Shown piece after piece: positions 7,851 to 16,856 of a stretch of 64,000 bases of DNA. Source of the stretch: Labilithrix luteola (lineage in GTDB: Bacteria > Myxococcota_A > Polyangia > Polyangiales > Polyangiaceae); contig NZ_CP012333.1 in NCBI RefSeq assembly GCF_001263205.1, positions 7,021,001 through 7,085,000 of the forward strand, in the 5' to 3' direction. The position numbers and the translations under genes were made by a program. Numbering within the stretch: the first letter of the stretch is position 1; each line of letters starts with the position of its first letter. The notes under the pieces are model-generated. The model ran no database searches and was not told the DNA's origin. It saw nothing but the letters and a program-made list of their open reading frames with translations.

Positions 7851-9239
7851 TCAGTCGGTCGAGGCGTCTTTGGGGCCGACCTGGGGCGCCTGCGGAGCGA
7901 GCGTTGCCGGCTCGACAGCCGGCGGAGGCGCCGCCGCATGACTCTGCGGATCGGGCAAGATCGCTGCGCCTCGCGACGACGGCGAGGTTCCCTGCATGCT
8001 GACGAGCGCAAGAACCGCGGCGATCGTCATCGCAGCCGTCGCCACGCCGAGCGAGAAGCGACGTCGCTTGCGCGGCTGAACCACCACGACGGGGCTCGTG
8101 CGGTCCGCCTCGATGGGCGGCGCCGGCACGCTCGGCTCCTTTGCTTCGATGGCGGCGCGGCGCGAAGGTAGCTCCACGGCGCGTGGCGTGAGGCGCGAGT
8201 CTGGCTGCGAACGCACGAGGCGCTGGCGCGTGGTGTTCGTGATGTCGAGCTCCGCGAGCTGCGCTTCGATGAGACGTCGAAGCTCGAGCTTCTTGTCCAT
8301 GAAGAGCATGGCCATCGACGTGGCGAGCTTGCTGCGCGTGACCGCCAGGTTGCCCGTCTCGTCGAGAAAGCGCTCGATGTCGGCGCGGAAGTCTTCGGCC
8401 GTCTCGTAACGTTCGTTCTCGCGAACCGCGAGGGCCTTGTTGCAGATGGCGTCGATGGCGCGTGGCACGGTCGGATCGATGACGCGTGGCGACGGTGGAA
8501 GTGAGCCCGAGGCGAGGGCCTGGACGATCTCGAGATCGTCGAGCTCGTCCCACATGCGTTTGCCCGTGGCGATCTCCCAGAGGATGATCCCCATCGAGAA
8601 GATGTCCGCGCGGCGCGTGATGACGGCGCCGATGGCCTGCTCGGGAGCCATATAACGGACCTTGCCGGTCACGCTGCCCCGCCGCGTCTCGAGCGTGCGC
8701 CCTACGGCCTTGGCCACGCCGAAGTCGAGGATCTTCACGTGTCCGTCGTAGGTGACGAACATGTTGTGCGGGGTCATGTCGCGATGAACGAGGTTCAGCG
8801 ACGTGCCCTCGAAGTCGACGAGCTCGTGCGCGTGGTGGAGGCCCGCGAGAGCATCCATCACGATGAGGTATTGCTGCTCGCGCGTGAGCGGCATCACCGC
8901 GCCGGCCTTGCGCGTCTTCGCGGCTTGCTGCTGCAAGCGATGCAGCGGTTGGCCCTCGAGGTACTCCATGGCGATGAAGAACTCGCCGTCGACCTCGCCG
9001 ATCTCGTGCGTCTGGACGACGTTGACGTGATTGAGGAGCGCCGCGATGCGCGCCTCGTCGACCAGGATCTCGACGCACTCCGGCTGGTCCGCCAGATCCG
9101 GACGCAGCCGCTTGAGCACCATCAGCTTCGCGAACCCCGAGCCCTCGGGGCCCTGACGGACCGCGAGGTAGACGTTCGCCATGCCGCCCCGACCGAGCTC
9201 CGCGATCAGTCTGTAGGCGCCGAACGTTCTATCGCTCAT
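7851..9239 (-). CDS. Transmembrane Ser/Thr protein kinase (Hanks/PknB type)
   Basis: A complete bacterial eukaryotic-like kinase, likely autophosphorylating and acting on cytoplasmic partners. The kinase domain (about 8-275) has every key element: GRGGMANVY loop (16-24), Lys43 in VLKRL, HRDMTPHN with Asp154, LDFG with Asp172, and APEQ. Residues 275-395 are a linker with basic stretches. One membrane helix (about 397-416) is followed by a short Ala/Pro-rich tail of about 46 residues with no sensor domain. It is convergent with the chimera gene, with 5 bases between the stops. The FHA and PP2C genes nearby are plausible partners, which is inference from context. Confidence 0.93.
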   Translation of the reverse strand: MSDRTFGAYRLIAELGRGGMANVYLAVRQGPEGSGFAKLMVLKRLRPDLADQPECVEILVDEARIAALLNHVNVVQTHEIGEVDGEFFIAMEYLEGQPLHRLQQQAAKTRKAGAVMPLTREQQYLIVMDALAGLHHAHELVDFEGTSLNLVHRDMTPHNMFVTYDGHVKILDFGVAKAVGRTLETRRGSVTGKVRYMAPEQAIGAVITRRADIFSMGIILWEIATGKRMWDELDDLEIVQALASGSLPPSPRVIDPTVPRAIDAICNKALAVRENERYETAEDFRADIERFLDETGNLAVTRSKLATSMAMLFMDKKLELRRLIEAQLAELDITNTTRQRLVRSQPDSRLTPRAVELPSRRAAIEAKEPSVPAPPIEADRTSPVVVVQPRKRRRFSLGVATAAMTIAAVLALVSMQGTSPSSRGAAILPDPQSHAAAPPPAVEPATLAPQAPQVGPKDASTD

Positions 9240-9631
9240 TGTGGGGCAATCTGAGGTCTCGAACCCGCAACATCATCTTTCCCCGGGTGACACGTGGTGT
9301 CCTCTCTTATTTGCAAGGCAGAGGCAGAACGCTCGCACCTCGTCCCCATCCGGCCGACGCATCGTTCGAGCCAAGTCCGAGGCTGCCGCCAGCGGGGCCG
9401 TATTCGAGTCGGGCGTGGCACGGCGAGACCCCGTCGGCGCCCGTTCAAGATTGAAACGTGATTTCATGGATGAAATCAATGCATGCAGTTGCATGCAACG
9501 GAGCCCCAGCGAGCGCCCCCAACCTTCCAAGATCGCAATGTGCTCCGCCTCCCGAACTTGACCCTCGCCGGGCTCACCGAGAAGAGTGGCGGACATGAAG
9601 CCGCGGTGCGTCAGTAGGGACACCCACCCAC
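9240..9631. other. Intergenic region with divergent promoters
   Basis: A gap of 392 bases between the divergent kinase and lipoprotein genes, with no supported ORF. Its one striking element is a cluster of dyads at 9452-9497, described separately. Confidence 0.5.
9452..9497. promoter_or_regulatory. Cluster of nested palindromes
   Basis: Three dyads lie side by side: TGAAA/TTTCA (9452-9456 and 9462-9466), an 8-bp perfect inverted repeat GATTTCAT/ATGAAATC with a 2-base centre (9460-9477), and two copies of the self-complementary GCATGC (9481-9486 and 9491-9496). The block is locally AT-richer than its surroundings. It looks like an operator region for dimeric regulators, but I cannot assign one. 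Confidence 0.4.
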
Positions 9632-11014
9632 GTGACGAGGGCTCTGTTCGTCGGGTCGGTCGTTCTTCTCGCGCCGGGTGCCCTCGGCTGCTCGTGTTCG
9701 AAGCGCTCCGAGCAGGGCGCCGACGCGAGCAGCGAGGTCGCGCCGTCATCGTCGACGGAAGCTCCTCGCGCAGGCAGCTTCGACCCGTATCGGTACTCGG
9801 CGCCCATCGCTGCGAGTCGTCTGTCGAACGGTGAGGTCCTCGTCGCCGGCCTCGACGTCGCGGCCAAGGCGATTCGCCTCCAGCGGATCTCTGCGAAAGA
9901 CGAGATCGTCGCCGACAAGACCGTCCTCGACGGCATCAGGTGGTCGCCCGAAGTGGATCTGAAGGTGGCACCCGTCGGTCCCGGCGTTGCGCTCACCTGG
10001 CGCGGCAAACGCAACGACAAGCTCGTTCGTCAGATGCTGCTCGTCGGACAAGATCTCGCGCCCGCTTCGGAGGTCGCCGACGTCGCGGCTGGCTCGTGCA
10101 CGACACGCGATGCGGTTTGGTTCACCGATGGACGCAAGGTTTCGTCGAAGCCCTGGAGCGGGCCCGTGCACCGGGTGACGCTCGTGAAAGACGACGATGC
10201 CACGCTGGTCTGCGGCAATCATCGGGCGTTCGCTCTTCTCGACGAAGACGAGGGCATCGCGCTGTGGACGCTCGGAGGCGAGGCGTCGACGGACGCGGGG
10301 GCTCCGGAAACGGGCAAAGACGCGGGCACGCACGGCCCGCGACTCGGAGCGCACGGCCCGCTTCCTCTTCTGCCAGACAAGGACTTCGGCGACGACGAGC
10401 TGCGCGAGCGAGCCGAATACACCGTTGGTGACGATCTCGGCGTGGTCCGCGTGGCCTCTTCGGGGGCCGTGGCCATTCGTGAGGTGAAAGACGGTTCGCC
10501 GGGGGCGCTGAGGCGCCTCGAAACGAAGATCCCGCACGACGACGACGTCGTTGCCGTCGATGCTTCGCCGCGCGCCGTGGTCATCGTCTTCACGGAGGAC
10601 GCGAGCGAGGGCTGTGGTGCCGACGGCGGAGCGCCGACCGCGCGAACCAAGGTGATGGCGATGCGCGTCGATCGCACGCAAGGCAAACCGGACGAGGTCG
10701 TCGAGCTATCGCCCGGCACCTGCGGGCGAGAGGTCGGGCCCTTCTTCACCGGCGTGCTCGGTGACGACGTGTCGGTGGCGTGGGTCGAACGCGTCTCGGC
10801 GATCGGCAAGGCGCGCGCTCCGATCGCGGGCCTGGCGCATCGCGTGGTCACGCCGGAAGGTGCGCTGCCTGCGCTGGGAATGGCCGATCAGCCGGCCGAT
10901 GCGCTCGTCGATGCAGGGTGCGATTCGTCGAAGTGCTTCGCCGTCGCGCTCGCGCGCAAGCCCGGCGAAGGCAACATGGTGCCGGGCTACGCGCGCGTGA
11001 TTCGCTATCCGTGA
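9632..11014 (+). CDS. Secreted protein, probable lipoprotein, function unknown
   Basis: The GTG start opens a signal peptide ending in GALGCSC, a non-canonical lipobox, and then a Ser/Glu/Ala tether. The rest alternates short beta-rich segments (EVLVAGLD, RLQRIS, GVALTWRGK, WVERVSAIG) with Asp/Gly loops, which suggests a beta-propeller-like body, although no repeat is regular enough to count blades. Cysteines are few but occur in pairs. Not a family I recognise by name. Divergent from the kinase at 9239 and convergent with the next gene, so it is probably monocistronic. Confidence 0.75.
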   Translation: MTRALFVGSVVLLAPGALGCSCSKRSEQGADASSEVAPSSSTEAPRAGSFDPYRYSAPIAASRLSNGEVLVAGLDVAAKAIRLQRISAKDEIVADKTVLDGIRWSPEVDLKVAPVGPGVALTWRGKRNDKLVRQMLLVGQDLAPASEVADVAAGSCTTRDAVWFTDGRKVSSKPWSGPVHRVTLVKDDDATLVCGNHRAFALLDEDEGIALWTLGGEASTDAGAPETGKDAGTHGPRLGAHGPLPLLPDKDFGDDELRERAEYTVGDDLGVVRVASSGAVAIREVKDGSPGALRRLETKIPHDDDVVAVDASPRAVVIVFTEDASEGCGADGGAPTARTKVMAMRVDRTQGKPDEVVELSPGTCGREVGPFFTGVLGDDVSVAWVERVSAIGKARAPIAGLAHRVVTPEGALPALGMADQPADALVDAGCDSSKCFAVALARKPGEGNMVPGYARVIRYP

Positions 11015-11020
11015 CGACGA

Positions 11021-12148
11021 TCAGAAGCTGCCGAACACGGTGAGCCCGCCCTGACCGGCGCCGCCGTACGGCGTGACCTGCACGGTGGGCCGCATGGCCG
11101 TTGCGGGGGCCGCGCCCTCCGTTTTCGGCTCGCCCTTCTTCGGCGCGAAGAGGTACCAGCCGGCGGCGGTGAGGAGACCTGCACCCATCACGACGAGCGA
11201 GACGTTCGCGATGATCGTGTTGGTGTCGACCTTGTCGTTGTTGTCGCGAAGCGTTGCACATGCTCCGCCGAAGCGTGTCTGCTGCCGGGGGTCGTTGCAG
11301 AGTCCCCCCGGATCGAGGTTCGAGGCTTTCGCCGCCGAGCGAATCTGGTCGGCCACGGTGTCAGCTTTGGTCTGAGCGTCTGCGCGGAACGCGGCGAACA
11401 CGATCGCGCTGACGAGGCCCACGCCTCCGACGCCGAGGCCCACGTAAACCGGTGTCATGTTCTTGGGCGGAGCGAGCAGGTTCGTGTGCTTCGCCGTGCT
11501 TTCGCTCACGATCGGCTGCTCCGCAGGCTGAGGAGCCGCTGCGGGTTCGGGCGTGGGCTCGGTGGGAGGCGTGGGGACAGGCGTGACGGCGGCTACCGTC
11601 GTGCCCCCGCCGAACCTGGCCTGCACCTTCTGACCTGCGGTGGCCGTCACGCGGATCGTCTCGGTCGACGACTTGAGCGTGTGCGGACCGGGCTCGACGT
11701 CGATCGGCTCGCTGATGGGCGACGTGCCCAAGCGATCCTTGTCGTCGAGGGTGATGTCCGTTCCCGCGGGCGCGACGATCTCGATGCGACCGATCTTCTT
11801 TTGCACCTCGGCGAGGCCGCTCTCGGCGTCGGCGCGCTGCGCGGGCGTCGCGGTGGTGGCTTCCTTCAAGTACTGCTGGAAGTACTTCGATGCTTCGAGC
11901 GGATGACCCGACTTCGCGCTGCTCTGCGCGAGATTGAGGAGCACCGCGGGGTGTTTCTTGAGCATGTAGGCCTGCAAGAACGCGAGACGCGCGTTCTCGA
12001 ATTGGCCCTTGTCATAGAAGTCGACGCCTTCTTTGAAGCGCGCGCGAGCCTGCGTCGTGACCGGATCATCTTCGGCGTGCGCGACGTGCGGCACGGTCGA
12101 AGAAAGAAATGCAACTAGGACACCCGTGGCGATGAGGCTCGTCTTCAT
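11021..12148 (-). CDS. Periplasmic TPR protein with PEGA-like domain and two membrane helices
   Basis: The ATG at 12148 starts a cleavable signal peptide ending AHAED; the longer frame reaching 12247 only translates an upstream repeat. Residues 30-130 are TPR-like (ARFKEGVDFYDKGQFENAR, AVLLNLAQSSAKSGHPLEA). Residues 145-205 resemble a PEGA/carboxypeptidase-regulatory beta domain (IEIVAPAGTDITLDDK, EPGPHTLK). A Pro/Glu linker leads to two hydrophobic helices (PVYVGLGVGGVGLVSAIVF and VSLVVMGAGLLTAAGWYLF) flanking a small Cys-containing loop. This layout recurs in myxobacterial cell-envelope proteins, and a role in envelope scaffolding is inferred. Confidence 0.8.
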   Translation of the reverse strand: MKTSLIATGVLVAFLSSTVPHVAHAEDDPVTTQARARFKEGVDFYDKGQFENARLAFLQAYMLKKHPAVLLNLAQSSAKSGHPLEASKYFQQYLKEATTATPAQRADAESGLAEVQKKIGRIEIVAPAGTDITLDDKDRLGTSPISEPIDVEPGPHTLKSSTETIRVTATAGQKVQARFGGGTTVAAVTPVPTPPTEPTPEPAAAPQPAEQPIVSESTAKHTNLLAPPKNMTPVYVGLGVGGVGLVSAIVFAAFRADAQTKADTVADQIRSAAKASNLDPGGLCNDPRQQTRFGGACATLRDNNDKVDTNTIIANVSLVVMGAGLLTAAGWYLFAPKKGEPKTEGAAPATAMRPTVQVTPYGGAGQGGLTVFGSF

Positions 12149-12167
12149 GGTGGTAATCGCAGGCGGC

Positions 12168-12262
12168 GCGGAAACGCTAAAACGCGGAAACGCTGAAACG
12201 CTAAAAAGCGGAAAGCGGAAAGCGGAAAACTCGAAACGTCGAAACACGTCGAAACACGTCGA
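12168..12262. repeat. Purine-rich micro-repeat tract upstream of the TPR gene
   Basis: The tract holds GCGGAAACGCT twice (12168-12178, 12184-12194), a 7-bp unit GCGGAAA three times in perfect tandem (12208-12228), and GAAACACGTC twice in tandem (12241-12260). It has strong strand asymmetry (A/G-rich on +). It lies just before the start codon at 12148, so on the coding strand it becomes a pyrimidine-rich leader of repeated TTTCCGC. Confidence 0.7.
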
Positions 12263-12323
12263 GCGCGCGTCGGCTGCGGGTCTACGTCTCGAGCACCGCG
12301 CGCGCCACTCCGTCGAGCGATGC

Positions 12324-13508
12324 TCAGAACGGATTGTCGCGAACGATACCGCCGGAAGCCCCTTTCTGGGGAGTCTTCGATGCAGGCGGCAAGGGCGCAG
12401 GAGCAGCAGCGACCTTCGGCTGCGACTTCGGTTCGGGGCGCGGAGCAGGAGCCGCGGTCACGCGGGCGGGCTCCGGAGATTTCGGCGCCGTAACACTCTC
12501 TCGATGATCCGCCGGAATCGCGGCGGCCGTCGTCGCGGCGGGCTTCGAGGGGGCTTCCGCTTTTGCAGGCGTCGCCGCCGGCGCGACCTGCGTTACCTGC
12601 GGCGTGCCACTCGGCTCGTCTTTTTCGGCCGGCGGCGGAATATCGTTCGTCGGCGCGGGAGCGATAACGCGCGCGGTGGCCTCGGGCGCCGGCTTCGGCG
12701 TCTCCGAGGAGCCCGAACGCATGGCAAGGCCGATGACCACCGCGGCGGCGACGACGACGCCACCGATGATGAACCCCTTGTTCGAGCGCCTCGGCACGAG
12801 CGCCTGAAGCTCGGTCGTCGCAAGCGCGGAAATTGGCTTTGCGCGGAACGGGTCGGCCTGCTCGGCAACGGGGCGCGTCGAGTTCGGTTTGGACGCGTCG
12901 GCTTGGGCCGCCGTCACCTTGCCGTTCTCCTTCTTCGGCGCGTCCTTTTTCGGCGCGTCTTTCTTCGGCGTCGCCTCGGTTTTGGCAGCAGCCTTGGGAG
13001 CGGGCGGGGGCGTCGACGTGCTCTTCTGCGCAGGAAGCTTGAGGGTCTTGTCTGCCGAATCGGGCGGCAGTGCAGCCACCGCTTCGAGGATGTTCGCCGC
13101 GTCGATCTCCTGCGTCGCGTTTGCCGTCACGGCCGGTGCGGGCGACGAGTCCACGAGGAGATTCGCGGGCGGCGGCGCGATGCCGATCACCGTTTGATTG
13201 GCCGAAATTTTCCGCTTCGACGAAAGAAGGCCGGGAGAGCCGGATACGGCGCCCGCAACACCTGCCGTCGCAGGTTTGGGATCGGCAGGAGCGGCAGCGG
13301 CAGGGCCAGCGGGAGCAGCAGGGGCCGCAGGCGCATCAGGCGCGACGACGGCCGGGCCAGTGGAGACAGCGGGGGCCGGCGGCAGATCGTCGTCTCCCCC
13401 CACGTCCCACGCGGGTCGGAACGATGCCGCGAGCTGGTCGGCCTGGTCGTCCGAAAGTGAAGAGACAGCCGAGCCAGCCGAGTCCTTACCACCCTGCTGC
13501 AAAGTCAT
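12324..13508 (-). CDS. Single-pass membrane protein with long Ala/Pro-rich segments
   Basis: No catalytic domain is seen. A short N-terminus containing a conserved-looking patch (LSDDQADQLAASFRPAWD) is followed by about 100 residues of Ala/Pro-rich linker, a second patch (KISANQTVIGIAPP), a Lys/Pro/Ala stretch, one membrane helix (FIIGGVVVAAAVVIGLAM, near residue 260) and an Ala/Pro/Lys-rich tail ending in GIVRDNPF. Such proteins span the inner membrane and reach into the periplasm. Two starts are possible, ATG at 13508 or GTG at 13520; neither has a clear ribosome-binding site, and I prefer the ATG. A terminator-like hairpin lies upstream, separating it from the YbjN-like gene. Confidence 0.72.
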   Translation of the reverse strand: MTLQQGGKDSAGSAVSSLSDDQADQLAASFRPAWDVGGDDDLPPAPAVSTGPAVVAPDAPAAPAAPAGPAAAAPADPKPATAGVAGAVSGSPGLLSSKRKISANQTVIGIAPPPANLLVDSSPAPAVTANATQEIDAANILEAVAALPPDSADKTLKLPAQKSTSTPPPAPKAAAKTEATPKKDAPKKDAPKKENGKVTAAQADASKPNSTRPVAEQADPFRAKPISALATTELQALVPRRSNKGFIIGGVVVAAAVVIGLAMRSGSSETPKPAPEATARVIAPAPTNDIPPPAEKDEPSGTPQVTQVAPAATPAKAEAPSKPAATTAAAIPADHRESVTAPKSPEPARVTAAPAPRPEPKSQPKVAAAPAPLPPASKTPQKGASGGIVRDNPF

Positions 13509-13582
13509 CGTGTCGGACACCGTAGCATCGGACCCTAGGGGTCACAACGCAGCGGCCCGTCTCTTTTAGGCATTTTGCCGGG

Positions 13583-13624
13583 AAAAAACGTCTCACTGGG
13601 CGAGCGCGTGATGAGCGCTCGCCC
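13583..13624 (-). terminator. Rho-independent-like terminator
   Basis: A perfect 10-bp stem (13598-13607 with 13615-13624, 7-base loop) reads on the minus strand into six T residues (complement of 13583-13588) after 9 bases. It sits just past the stop of the YbjN-like gene and before the next minus-strand gene. The stem-to-T gap is longer than usual. Confidence 0.6.
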
Positions 13625-13649
13625 GCGCGATGAGGCCTCTCGACCTCGA

Positions 13650-14108
13650 TCAGCCGAATTCGCGTTTCAGTGCATCGTCCCAGTCGTCGGCGACGCGACC
13701 GACGGTATCGAGCAAGTCTTCGAACTCCTCGTAGTCGAGTCCGGAGAGTCGCCGCAGGGCGCGGACGAAGACCTCGTCTTTCGCGGAGTCGATCGCGAAC
13801 GCCGCGTCGGCCGTGGTGAGGAACGAGAGTTCGAGGATGCGACGGTAGAAGGCTTCGCGGCCCACCTTCGGCACGGGCATCACAGGGGCGATCAGGAGGA
13901 GGACGCCGTGATCGTCGAGGACGTTCACGCCGATCGTCGCCGACCCTTTGCGCATCTGCGTATAGCCGTGCTCGTCGAGCGGGGTCAGCGGCAAGCCCGC
14001 GCGCTCTTCGAAGCGCGTGAGGTAGGTGTTGACCATGGCGAAGGCATCGGGGAAGACCTGGCCAGAGGTCCGGTCGACGTAGGTGGGAGCGTCGTGGTTG
14101 CGGGACAT
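13650..14108 (-). CDS. YbjN-like / secretion-chaperone-fold protein
   Basis: A 152-residue protein from the ATG at 14108; the longer open frame to 14381 only shadows the divergent amidase gene. The compact alpha/beta pattern (FAMVNTYLTRFEERAGLPLTPL, GSATIGVNVLDDHGVLLLIAPV, FYRRILELSFLT, AFAIDSAKDEVFVRALRRLSGL, YEEFEDLLDTVGRVADDW) matches the YbjN/type III chaperone-like fold, whose members bind partner proteins rather than catalyse reactions. The start lies 10 bases from the divergent amidase start, so the two promoters must overlap the coding ends. Confidence 0.75.
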   Translation of the reverse strand: MSRNHDAPTYVDRTSGQVFPDAFAMVNTYLTRFEERAGLPLTPLDEHGYTQMRKGSATIGVNVLDDHGVLLLIAPVMPVPKVGREAFYRRILELSFLTTADAAFAIDSAKDEVFVRALRRLSGLDYEEFEDLLDTVGRVADDWDDALKREFG

Positions 14109-14118
14109 CGCGGTCGCG

Positions 14119-15843
14119 ATGATACCCTCTGGCGCGGTGCGGAACAGGGGCACAGTCATCCTTCTCGTGTTGTCGGCGATGTCGTCCGTGATTTTGGGCG
14201 GTTCGCTGGGCCTGCTGGTGACTGCTTGTTCCGGGGGAAAAGCGAAGCCGGCCGCGTCACTCGACGCGGGGACGGGCGACGACGCGTCCCGGGCGAAGGC
14301 CATGCTGGCGCATGACCAGATGCTCCCCTCGCGGCCGGAAGTGATCGCGCTCGCGCAATCGGTCGAGGGCCTCGCGCTCAAGGAAGGGGCGGGGGCGCGT
14401 GCTGTCGAGCTTCATGCTTTGGCCGCGAGCCTCGAGGAGCGCATTTGGCGCGTCGAGCATCGCGAGCAAGATGCCAAGGAAGCGGTCGACCTCTACCGCG
14501 CGGCGAGCCGCGATCTCCTTCTTCGCGGCGCCTGTGATGCGGCCGTGAAGGGGGCGCTGCTGGCCGGCGATCTCGCGAAGGACGCGCAGACCACGTATGC
14601 CGAGCTCTATCGCGTGCAGAGGCGCTCCTCGTCGTCGGCCGACGCCGGTGCGCCGACCACGCCGCAGGCGGGAGGGCCGTGCGGCACGATTGTCAGCGAG
14701 CCGCTCGCGCGTGTGGCGGCGTTTCGTCCGCCTCCGCAGGTTCTCGACGCCATCGATCAGGGCCTTGCAGGAGAGGGCGCGATCGCCATCGCGCTTTCGG
14801 ATGCAGGAGCTCCTCGGCCGGTCGTCGTTCCGCGCATCACGCGCGTCGAGCAATGGAATGGGCCGGAGGCCGCGCGTGTCGTCGTCCACCTCGATCGCCC
14901 GGCGCACTTCCGCGTGGGTGACGTCGCGAGCGAGAAGAATCGTGGCGCACGAACCTACGTCGAGCTCGACGGAGTGGAGCTCGGGGCCGCCGCGCGTGAG
15001 ACGCCGCTCGCGGGGATCGTCTCGCGCATCGTCGCCGAAGGATCCAGCACGGGATCACGCATCGCGCTCGATTTGAACGGCCCGGCGTACCGCCGCGTCT
15101 TCCACCTGCTCGAGCCGTATCGCGTGGTCATCGACATCGCGCGCCAGCCTCCAGGTTCGAAGCGTGGGAGTAGCCGCGCTGTCTCGCGGGTCGTTCTCGA
15201 TCCGGGGCATGGCGGCAACGATCCCGGTGCTTCGGGGCCTACGGGCTTGAAAGAGAAAGACGTCACGCTCGCCATCGCGCAGAAGATTGCGCCGATGCTC
15301 GCGCGCCTCGGCATCGACGTGTCGTTCACGCGCGAAGACGATCGCTACGTCACGCTCGAGGAGCGCACCGCGCGCGCGAATGCGGCGGGCGCCGACCTCT
15401 TCGTCTCGATTCACTGCAACGCGGCGGAGAAGGCGGGCCGTCGCGGCGTCGAGACGTACGTGCTCGACACCACCACGAGCGACATGGCCGGGCGCGTGGC
15501 CGCGCGCGAAAACGCGACGAGCCAGGCGGCGTCGAACGAGGTCGCGCGGCTGCTCGCGTCGATGCGTCTCGCCGATCAATCCACGCGCTCCACGCGTCTC
15601 GCCGAGCTCCTGCAGCGCGCGGGCGTCGCATCCTTGCAGCCGATCTATCCCGATGTCGTCGACGGCGGCGTGCACCGCGCAGGCTTCTACGTTCTCGTCG
15701 GTGCGCGCATGCCCGCGGTTCTCTTCGAGACGAGCTACATCTCCAACACGGCCGAAGAACAGCGCCTCGGTTCGGCCGAATACCAGCAGCGCCTCGCCGA
15801 CGGCGTGGTCAACGCCATCAAGGCGTATCGCGAAGGCCGCTGA
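14119..15843 (+). CDS. N-acetylmuramoyl-L-alanine amidase with AMIN domain (AmiC-like), lipoprotein signal
   Basis: Cleaves the bond between MurNAc and the stem peptide, acting on peptidoglycan during cell separation or remodelling. An N-terminal signal ends in LLVTAC (lipobox-like). A helical region (about 50-200) precedes an AMIN-type beta domain (about 230-335), which in relatives directs the enzyme to division sites. The Amidase_3 domain (about 355-570) has DPGHGG with zinc ligand His364, the Glu of RRGVETYV, SIHCNA and the catalytic Glu of LFETSYISN, so it should be active. The start is uncertain: ATG 14119 or GTG 14137 both give a good signal peptide. The helical region also has low-grade TPR character. 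Confidence 0.9.
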   Translation: MIPSGAVRNRGTVILLVLSAMSSVILGGSLGLLVTACSGGKAKPAASLDAGTGDDASRAKAMLAHDQMLPSRPEVIALAQSVEGLALKEGAGARAVELHALAASLEERIWRVEHREQDAKEAVDLYRAASRDLLLRGACDAAVKGALLAGDLAKDAQTTYAELYRVQRRSSSSADAGAPTTPQAGGPCGTIVSEPLARVAAFRPPPQVLDAIDQGLAGEGAIAIALSDAGAPRPVVVPRITRVEQWNGPEAARVVVHLDRPAHFRVGDVASEKNRGARTYVELDGVELGAAARETPLAGIVSRIVAEGSSTGSRIALDLNGPAYRRVFHLLEPYRVVIDIARQPPGSKRGSSRAVSRVVLDPGHGGNDPGASGPTGLKEKDVTLAIAQKIAPMLARLGIDVSFTREDDRYVTLEERTARANAAGADLFVSIHCNAAEKAGRRGVETYVLDTTTSDMAGRVAARENATSQAASNEVARLLASMRLADQSTRSTRLAELLQRAGVASLQPIYPDVVDGGVHRAGFYVLVGARMPAVLFETSYISNTAEEQRLGSAEYQQRLADGVVNAIKAYREGR

Positions 15844-15846
15844 GAT

Positions 15847-16659
15847 CTATCGGCAGTAGTAGTTGAGGCCTTTTCCGAGGCTGCTATCGCGATAGGTGAG
15901 CGTGTGCGTGGTGCCGCCGCTTTTCATCGTCGGCGTCGCGTTGTTGGCGAGCATCGGCGACGGGAAGACGATGTCGGAGACCGCGCCGTCGATGTCGACC
16001 ATCAACCAAATCGACGAGCCTCGCGACATGTTCATGATGACGCGCTCGACCATGTTGTCGGGCGTGCCGTAGAAGAAGCGGGGATCCTTCTCCGCCCAGT
16101 CGACGTCGGGCCGCATCAGCACGAGGTGATGTCCGTCGTCGGTCGTCGCGTCGACTTCGACGACCACGTTCGGTGCCAGGTTGTGCACCGCGAGGGACGC
16201 GTAAGCGCTCGGATCGACGAGCGTGAGCGTTTCGCCGGCGGTGTTGGCGTCGATGTCCTTCGACGTGAGCTTCCCTTCGAGCAGCCCCATGCGCGTGGCT
16301 GTGCCGCCCGGGCTCGCGACGACGAGGTTGAAGTCCTTGGGTCCGTCGGAGATCGAGGCAACGAGCCAGCCTAGTCCCTCGCCGCTGCCGGCGACCTTCT
16401 TGCGCTGGAGAGTGGAACCATCGGAGACGAAGGCCCGATAGTCGTTTGCACGATCGATCACGTAAATCGTTCCATCGGTCGAGCGACCGGCGGCGAAGAC
16501 GTTCGAGAGGGCAATTGGGGTGTCTTCACCCACGAGCGGCGAACACGCTTGCAGGGCCGTCGAGCCGTTCGACGTGGTCGTTCCGCTCGAACACGCAACG
16601 AGCGTTGCGGTTGCACCGATCACGCAAGCAAGTCGAACAAGTCGAACAGAGCCGCTCAT
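15847..16659 (-). CDS. Lipoprotein of unknown function
   Basis: The signal peptide ends in the lipobox TLVAC, followed by a Ser/Thr-rich tether. The mature protein is mostly predicted beta strands (TIYVIDRANDYRAFV, FNLVVASPGG, NVVVEVDATTDDGHHLVLM, GSSIWLMVDIDGAVSDIVF) and ends in NYYCR. Two cysteines (CSPLV and the last YYC) could pair. No family assigned. Convergent with the amidase, with 3 bases between the stops. Confidence 0.75.
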   Translation of the reverse strand: MSGSVRLVRLACVIGATATLVACSSGTTTSNGSTALQACSPLVGEDTPIALSNVFAAGRSTDGTIYVIDRANDYRAFVSDGSTLQRKKVAGSGEGLGWLVASISDGPKDFNLVVASPGGTATRMGLLEGKLTSKDIDANTAGETLTLVDPSAYASLAVHNLAPNVVVEVDATTDDGHHLVLMRPDVDWAEKDPRFFYGTPDNMVERVIMNMSRGSSIWLMVDIDGAVSDIVFPSPMLANNATPTMKSGGTTHTLTYRDSSLGKGLNYYCR

Positions 16660-16856
16660 GGTCCCCTCTCGGTAGGCGCTCCTCGCGCGAGGCGCCCGCG
16701 AAGCAGTTTACATTCCATTCGAAGCGCACGTGAGTGATCGCTCGCGGCGTCGAGACGACGTGCCATTCCGTGTCCGCCCTGATCGGCGTGGCATCGTGAG
16801 CTGGACCATTCGGCCCCGCAACTGACGCGCCGCGGCGTGCGTGCTAGAGGGGAAGC

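Noticed and set aside
12149..12247. N-terminal extension of the TPR protein (Phe/Ser/Arg-rich)
   Set aside because: It translates the upstream micro-repeat, and the real signal peptide starts at the ATG at 12148.
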